Positions 58,076-64,000 of a stretch of DNA of 64,000 nucleotides are shown here, one piece after another. Every line of letters starts with the position of its first letter. Positions within the stretch are counted from its first letter, which is position 1. Below the pieces are notes generated by a model, which was not told the origin of the DNA, did not search any database, and was given only the letters and a program-made list of their open reading frames with translations. The position numbers and the translations under genes were made by a program. The DNA is from Gordius sp. MW1. Its lineage: Eukaryota; Nematomorpha; Gordioida; Gordea; Gordiidae. The stretch spans positions 22,601,901 to 22,665,900 of the forward strand of contig OZ038527.1 of NCBI GenBank assembly GCA_964036665.1, given 5' to 3'.

Positions 58076-58619
58076 ATTTTTTTAATTAAAAATTGTTCAA
58101 ATTCAACAAAAATTTCTCCCAACAATTCTGCAAATTCTTAACATTGTGATGTTTTATAATATAATGTTTGTTAGACCCACAATCACTAAAGGCCGTAAAA
58201 ACTAATGTAATACGCAACTAGATGCAAACACTAAATCTTACCCTTGCCTATATTACATTTTGCCTATATTACATTTTGCCTATATTACATTTTGCCTCTA
58301 TTACATTTTGCCTATAAATGGAAAATTTGTATAAATAATTAATTAATCATTAGGCATTTAATACCCCCCTATAGGCATTCTCGCCCCTTCCCACCTTTCT
58401 CGCCCATAAAATTGCATAGCAAATATGATACATTTATACGAAGTAAAGGTCCCCCCCCTTCCCTTCCCCCCTTCCCTTCTCCCCTCCCCTTCTCCCCTCC
58501 CCTTCTCCCCTCCCCTTCTCCCCTCCCCTTCTCCCCTCCCCCTTCCCACGAGGGCCGAAGGCCCGAGTTTTATTTATGTTTATTATATAATAGCTAATTT
58601 AACAAATCTTATATATAAC

Positions 58620-58850
58620 ACACCGAGGGAGATAGAGATGAGGGGTGGGGCACCTCTTATGCATTAATTTAAAAAATAACACAGCGAGGGAGATAGAGAT
58701 GAGGGGTGGGGCACCTCTTTCTTATGTATTAATTTAAAAAATCGAAAACCTAATATACCCAATGCAAATAGATAGGGAGGGTAGACAACGGACAACGGAC
58801 GGACGACGGACAACCAAAAAACGAGCCCATAAATTGCATAGCAATTAATA
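58620..58850. repeat. GAGATGAGGGG modules and terminal junction
   Basis: Two GATAGAGATGAGGGGTGGGG modules are followed by ACCTAATATACCCAATGC, ACAACGGACAACGGACGGAC and CCCATAAATTGCATAGCAAT, the inverse of 56600-56770. This marks the right boundary of the composite domain. Confidence 0.8.
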
Positions 58851-58859
58851 AGTTTTTTG

Positions 58860-59164
58860 AGAAATCCAATTTGAAAGTCATCAAGGTCTTGTTTCAAATC
58901 ATGCTCGTTAATTTAATTGTGAATTAATAGTTATTTAGTATTACTCAACCGTCCTATTTTTACTAAAAATTTGTCTTTAGCAAATCAAAGTTTTTTAAAT
59001 CAAATACACGTTGATTCTATTAATTGATTAAAAAAGAAAATATGTAGATAAAAGAAAAATCCTAAAAGATAAATGAAATGTGTCAAATCTTTAAAAATCT
59101 CAGACATTTTAAAAATGCATGTAGCAATAAGAATGTCAAGTCCCTGATAATACGACCAAAGGGA
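58860..59164. other. AT-rich DNA, nothing recognised
   Basis: No feature seen on either strand. Confidence 0.5.
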
Positions 59165-59345
59165 TGAATATATTGGGGTCCAATAAGGCTTTGTATTTGT
59201 TATTTTTTGTTGTTTTTAGAGGATCTATTAAGTAGATACGAGTGAAGGCATCGGGCCACATAAGTCCCTCCAAAGAGGAATATGATGGAACTAAGATAGA
59301 TGGGATTTAGGTCTTTTAAGCGCTTTAAATTTAAACATTGCCCTT
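59165..59345 (-). pseudogene. R2-like retroelement scrap
   Basis: Minus-strand sequence aligns with 25150-25260: AGCGCTTAAAAGACCTAAAT, CCCATCTATCTTAG, then CTCTTTGGAGGGACTTATG and GGCCCGATG, corresponding to the ALKRAKIPSILEPSD...RPDG region. Frames are fully broken. Confidence 0.55.
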
Positions 59346-59700
59346 ATATGGTATATAGTCATTTATTATTTATAAAAAAATTACATATTTTGTGAAGGTG
59401 AGATAAATAAAATAAAAATTTCAATTATTAAAAAAACATTCCGTTGTCTAACTTATTTAAATTCGTTTGCTAGACAGTGTAGGGAATAATTGACATGTTT
59501 ATATAAGTGTGAATGCTAATCTATTGCTACTTGTAAATGACTTCGAAATTTGATCCCTAGTCTATGAACAATGGAAAAGTTTTGAATGGTTCAGCATCAT
59601 CGCGAAAAGACAAACTAAGTATACTCTTCCAGCCTTTGTTGACCTGAGCCAATAGATAGATACTTACTACTTTATATTAGAATGGCTTTGCATAAGCGTA

Positions 59701-59862
59701 GCTTAAAATTAGAGGGGGGCAATAATGATTTAGAGATGTTTAGGGAGGGGCAGAATAAACATTTTTTGAAATTTTAGCCATAATTTTAATGTATTTCAAC
59801 TATTTTTTGGTTAGAGGGGGGCAGCCGCCCCTCCCTGCCCCCCCCCCCTTGGCTACGCCATG
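59701..59862. mobile_element. G-rich GCGTAGCC-family TIR element, 162 bp
   Basis: CATAAGCGTAGCTTAAAATT at the left and CTTGGCTACGCCATG at the right, flanked by perfect TGGCTTTG repeats (59693-59700 and 59863-59870). The interior shares TTTTAGCCATAATTTTAA and GGGGGGCAGCCGCCC with the copy at 5513. Confidence 0.95.
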
Positions 59863-60064
59863 TGGCTTTGGTCTCCACTAATAAGATATTTAGATGGAAT
59901 TTATTAACTTAATTGTTACGTATGGATTTCATAAGCTGAATGTTAATAGCTAATAGAATAATTCGGTGATGGTCAGGATCCTTTTCTTCTGCTATTGTTT
60001 ACCAAGAGAGAGATATGTAATTGATAAATTTATATTATAAGAGGGAAATTAGCTTATATGAAAT

Positions 60065-61377
60065 TAGTGATGCGGAAAAACCGAGAAAAATCTCGGTCTA
60101 GTCTCGTCTCGTCCCGAAAAACCGAGACGAGACGAGACGAGAATTTGAAAAATGAAGTCGAGATCGAGACGAGAATTTTGATGTCGAGACGAGACGATAC
60201 GAGATTTTCCCGGCGAGATCTCGACTTTTTATTGATCGTTAGATTTTAGTAAATTATTGTGTATTTTAATTTGCATGATTTACATTTAAGGTATTAAGTG
60301 TATATCAATATGTATATTTATATAGCATTATTAAATATTACAAAATGTTAGGCTTAGAATGAGTTCTGATGGAATAGTGAATACTACTAAAGCATATTTG
60401 AATTTCGCAATTACTCATCCTGCATGAAGCGGTAATTATAAATAGGTCGTCATCAGTTTAAATAATTAAACAAGTTAAGCTAAGGTGGCTCGAAATTTTT
60501 GAGCACCCGCCTAACGATTTGAAAATTACAATAAAATATTTAATGACACCGTAGTAAATTAAATCTTAAATTATGAGTTTTCTAGAAGTTTTTATTCTTC
60601 AACTAATAGTATACCTGTCAAATTTTTGAACCTTAATAAGACATTATGTGAATACATAATTTTGTCATATGCATTACTTTTCACATATATGCTGGGTGGG
60701 CAGGTGCACATAAACTTACTATAATTTCTATAATTGTGCAATATAAAATAAATACACGAACCTATACTGTACAAGACAAATTACTATTTAATGGCAAAGT
60801 TAGTTAGATTGAAAGTAATTAATTAGAATACAAATTTGACTATAATGATTTGTCGTAAAATTAAACATCTTTGATTTAAAGAAGGATCTCTATTTGCTCT
60901 TATGCAATTAAGTCAACTATAAGCGAACTTATAATTTTCTATGTTTATTTTAGTTAACAAACCTAGTTAATTTGATATAAATGATATAATTTGCTAGAAC
61001 AATAAAATTTAAATTTCTATACCTTAAATTTTTAGAAATTTTTTTAGTCTGTACTTTCCATGGAAAATGTTATATATATGAATTAATTCATATAGATAAT
61101 ATTGTTAATGAGATGTCGTATCCCGCTAAATCTTTAAAAAGTTTGTGTATTAAAGCTTTTCAAAAAATATAAAATGCCATTAGGATTTTTTAACCTATAT
61201 TTTTAAAAAGTTGAGACGAGACGAGAATTCTCGTCGAGACGACACGAGAATTCTCGTCGAGACGAGATCGAGATTTTTCTAGACCGAGACGAGACGAGAT
61301 CGAGATTTTCATAATCGCTCCCGAGACGAGACGAGATTTTGTTCTCGAGACCGAGACGAGACGAGATCGAAACACTA
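60065..61377 (+). mobile_element. GAGACGAGAC-rich hAT-like element, 1,313 bp (E1)
   Basis: TAGTGATGCGGAAAAACCG at the left and CGAAACACTA at the right, flanked by perfect TATGAAAT repeats (60057-60064 and 61378-61385). Both ends consist of about 130-170 bp of degenerate CGAGACGAGAC words. The core is AT-rich with no transposase. Confidence 0.95.
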
Positions 61378-61714
61378 TATGAAATGCAGAATTACACACA
61401 ACGTCCAGGACTCTGTGGCACTTTTATACCACTTTTAAATGGCATCCTAAGGCGAAGTATATTAGATGCAGTGTCGTATACATTTGCCATAACTTTTCTA
61501 CCTTTAGTTAATAACATTTTTAGGCAGAAATCTTTATGAATTATATTTTTTAAATAAACATTATGGTACGGCTTATGTATTTAAGTTAACAAGAGATTTT
61601 TTAAAAATAAAAGGCTAAAAATATTTGCTTTTAGTGAAGGGGTTGGAATATATTTTATTAAGGGAAAATTACAAAAGTGTTTCGAATCTATAAAACGCGA
61701 GTTTATATACCAAT
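61378..61714. other. Spacer between two opposed elements
   Basis: Host DNA between E1 and E2, AT-rich. A 66-codon frame ending at 61539 reads across the E1 end, and I do not regard it as a gene. Confidence 0.5.
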
Positions 61715-62876
61715 TAGTGTTTCGATCTCGTCTCGGTCTCGAAAACCAAATCTCGTCTCGTCTCGGGAGCGATTAAGAAAATCTCGATCTCGTCTCGTCT
61801 CGGTCTAGAAAAATCTCGGTCTCGTCTCGTCTCGACGAGAATTCTCGTCTCGTCTCGACTTTTAAATAAAAATATATTCGGAATAAAAATTTCTCCTGTT
61901 TTATTACAAATATAAATAAGTGTTCAAAAATCCAAATGGCAAATTTTATATTTTTCGAAAAACTTTAATACACAAACTTTTTAAAGATTTAGCGGGACAC
62001 GACATCTCATTGACAATATAAAGATAGGAATTAACTCATAAAGATAACATTTTCTATAAAAAGTGCAGACTAAAAAAACTATAAATAAATTTGAAATATA
62101 AAAAATTAAATTTTATTGTTCTGGCAAATTATAATATTTGTATTAAATTCACTGTGTCTGTCAACTATAAATGGACTTCGAAAATTATAAGTTCGCTTAT
62201 AGTTGATTTAGTTGCATAGTTGAGCAAAATGAGACCCTTTATTAACCTTTGCTAATGCTTCAAAGTAGACTTTAACATATTTAAGGCAAATGTTTAAGTC
62301 CATTAATATAACCATCATTAATTTTTGCCCATAGTGTTTATTGCATGTTTACTATAGCGCTATAAACCACATAGTGCGAGTGACATTTAATGATGTTATT
62401 ATTATTTACAGAATTGATAACTAGTTGCACAAATTAAAACGTTGTAAAAACAACAATAAAAGCAGCATTATTATAGAATTAAGAACATAAGGTTTAAACT
62501 TTAAATTAATGAGTACCTATTTAAATGTATGACAAAAATCAACCATACCTAGGTAAATGATTGCCAAATTTTAATTTTTTTTGCAAAAATATATAATATT
62601 AACTACACTTGGGATTTTTTTTAATATCAAATATATTCCATACATATTGATTTACACTTAATACCTTAAATGTAAATTGAAATACACAATAATTTACTAA
62701 AATCTAACGATCAATAAAAAGTCGAGATCTCGCCGAGAAAATCTCGTATCGTCTCGTCTCGACCTCAAAATTCTCGTCTCGATCTCGACTCCATTTTTCA
62801 AATTCTCGTCTCGTCTCGTCTCGGTTTTTCGAGACGAGACGAGACCGAGATTTTTCTCGGTTTTTCCGCATCACTA
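61715..62876 (-). mobile_element. GAGACGAGAC-rich hAT-like element, 1,162 bp (E2)
   Basis: An inverse copy of E1: starts TAGTGTTTCGATCTCG and ends TTTTTCCGCATCACTA, flanked by perfect ATACCAAT repeats (61707-61714 and 62877-62884). The target duplication differs from that of E1, which shows an independent insertion. It lacks about 150 bp of E1's core. Confidence 0.95.
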
Positions 62877-62968
62877 ATACCAATAGATAACGATAAACAT
62901 TCAGATTAAAGTTAATTCAGTTCGTGTATGTGTATTCTTTCTCTTATCGTATCACATTCACAACCAAA

Positions 62969-63247
62969 CAGGCGCGTAGCCAAGGGGGCAGAAAATGGGA
63001 ATTTTCTACCCCCTTGGCCAAAATTTGAAATTTTTTTTGAAGGTCCATATCCTTTTTTGAGGTATAAAATCGATAGTAAATGTTCTGATTAATGAAGAGA
63101 AGAGATTTTTCCAAAGCTGGTTATATAGCGCCTTGAAGTTTCGCATAAATTGTACGCGAGGTTTAATTTTGTTACATTATAAATAAAAGTGTCGAAAATT
63201 TATTTGAATTTTTCTTCCCCCTTGAGAAAATTCTGGCTACGCGCCTG
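62969..63247. mobile_element. CAGGCGCGTAGCC-type TIR element, 279 bp
   Basis: Perfect 14-bp inverted termini (CAGGCGCGTAGCCA / TGGCTACGCGCCTG) and perfect 8-bp duplication CAACCAAA (62961-62968 and 63248-63255). Related to the shorter G-rich elements by the GCGTAGCC core. Confidence 0.95.
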
Positions 63248-63255
63248 CAACCAAA

Positions 63256-63828
63256 TCACTTGGTAAACGAATTTGTTTCCCTACATGCTGAAGATTTGGA
63301 ATAGGAAAACGAATTTATGAGCTTTCGAGATATTAAAAGGTGACTTTTATGCGAAACTAATTAAATTATTATTTAGGATAAAAAAAGTGTCTACTATCAA
63401 GGTGGTGGGGAAAATACGCAGCCACCTTTTGCAACGTGACACTTCAAGGCAAGAAAACAATTGTCATATTCAACATTATAAGGTAAAGCATTTGTCAAAT
63501 CTATGTGTAAAAATTTTAAAGCTATTTAGCTGAATTAAATGAGCTAAACAATTTATTTCTTCTAGTTGAAATTCTGATTAGCTACAACTTACGATTGAAT
63601 ATTGATGTTTCTATAAGATTTTTGCGGTATTTAATATAATACAATTATGACAAAATGCAATAAGGAACAATATTTTGTTATGAACACCTTGAACAAAAAA
63701 TATAGTAACGACTTACCCTCCAATTCTGGATATAACATTGAAACACGATGCGAATTTAATGGCTTTCATGACATATAGTGTTGAAATGACTGGATTTATT
63801 TGGTCTATCATTGGGGTAACGAAGACTA
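63256..63828. other. AT-rich DNA, nothing recognised
   Basis: No gene, TIR or array detected. Confidence 0.5.
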
Positions 63829-63945
63829 GAGGTCGACACTGGTTTTCAAATTTTGACTAAGCTTTTAGATCGATTCAGAAAAACAGACCAAAAATCTGTT
63901 TACCTAACTCTAAGGTCGACCAATCAAAACCCAGCCGTTTTTTCA
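63829..63945. mobile_element. GGCTGGGTTTTG-family TIR element, partial
   Basis: The right end CAAAACCCAGCCGTTTTTT, preceded by AAGGTCGACCAATC and AACAGACCAAAAATCTG, matches the right half of 40445-40610. The left end (GAGGTCGACACTGG) is eroded. Confidence 0.55.
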
Positions 63946-64000
63946 AAACTAATGATATACCTGCTTTATACTGCATCTTAAATTCTGTAGTAAATATGAA

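Larger units (their letters stand above)
54952..58572. repeat. Palindromic locus of about 3.6 kb
   Basis: The left arm (module A at 54952-55120, a segment with AAGAATTTGCAGAATTGTTG at 55291, then the CCAATGG array to about 56545) is mirrored by the right arm. In the right arm an inverse CCAATGG array covers 56880-58075, the inverse CAACAATTCTGCAAATTCTT is at 58120, and inverse module A is at 58340-58572. The centre (56546-56880) contains AACAACTTTTAATTGC and the junction motif facing both ways, plus one inverse GAGATGAGGGG module. Arms are diverged in unit number, so this is not a simple assembly mirror. Confidence 0.85.

Noticed and set aside
58358-58667. Gly/Arg/Glu-rich and Pro/Ser-rich open frames
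   Set aside because: Pure by-products of the CCCTTCC/GGGAAGG simple-sequence tract in module A.
50093-58850. Possible CRISPR-like array
   Set aside because: The genome is eukaryotic, units are contiguous and variable in length, and there are no uniform repeats separated by unique spacers.
60065-62876. One large palindromic transposon
   Set aside because: Each half has its own perfect 8-bp duplication (TATGAAAT, ATACCAAT), so they are two independent elements.

Overview
The window is nuclear DNA of an animal with a very AT-rich, transposon-crowded genome and very short introns. Two host loci support this. One is a complete 11-exon ZNF207/BuGZ gene (17389-21535, minus strand) with seven introns of 36-88 bp. 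The other is a decayed but unprocessed THAP-domain gene (27625-28956, minus strand); THAP fingers are an animal family. I cannot place the phylum from sequence alone.

Layout. 1-6.4 kb: AT-rich DNA with short terminal-inverted-repeat (TIR) elements. 6.4-14.2 kb: a tRNA-like SINE head, then a large inverted duplication of a dead Gypsy-type LTR element carrying an R2-like retroelement fragment. Its left arm is interrupted by a foldback element that itself holds a Ginger-like element. 15-17 kb: G-rich TIR elements and a possible structured RNA. 17.4-21.5 kb: ZNF207. 21.5-27.3 kb: insertions at the ZNF207 promoter. A 5'-truncated R2-like (restriction-like endonuclease) retrotransposon is flanked by a direct repeat of about 100 bp that copies the ZNF207 leader. 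It was later hit by a MULE-like element, a foldback element and a hAT element. 27.6-29 kb: THAP pseudogene. 29-36.5 kb: R2-like scraps, a hAT-type element and a dead RTE retrotransposon. 36.5-42.3 kb: mostly featureless AT-rich DNA. 42.3-48.4 kb: a nest of an old RTE fragment, a 5.5-kb Ginger-like transposon with CCGG-type target duplication inserted into it, and a nearly intact young RTE inserted into that. 50-58.9 kb: a composite repeat domain built from CCAATGG/CCATTGG hairpin units, tRNA-like B-box heads, purine-rich modules and a recurrent AATTGCATAGCAATT junction, ending in a palindrome of about 3.6 kb. 59-64 kb: two oppositely oriented elements rich in GAGACGAGAC, plus more TIR elements.

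Most open reading frames in the window are transposon debris or repeat artefacts. The functional content I can defend is ZNF207 (kinetochore and spindle, Bub3 partner). The rest is a stratified record of insertions, many dated relative to each other by exact target-site duplications. The least familiar parts are the 50-58.9 kb composite domain and the R2-like family with its long target duplication.
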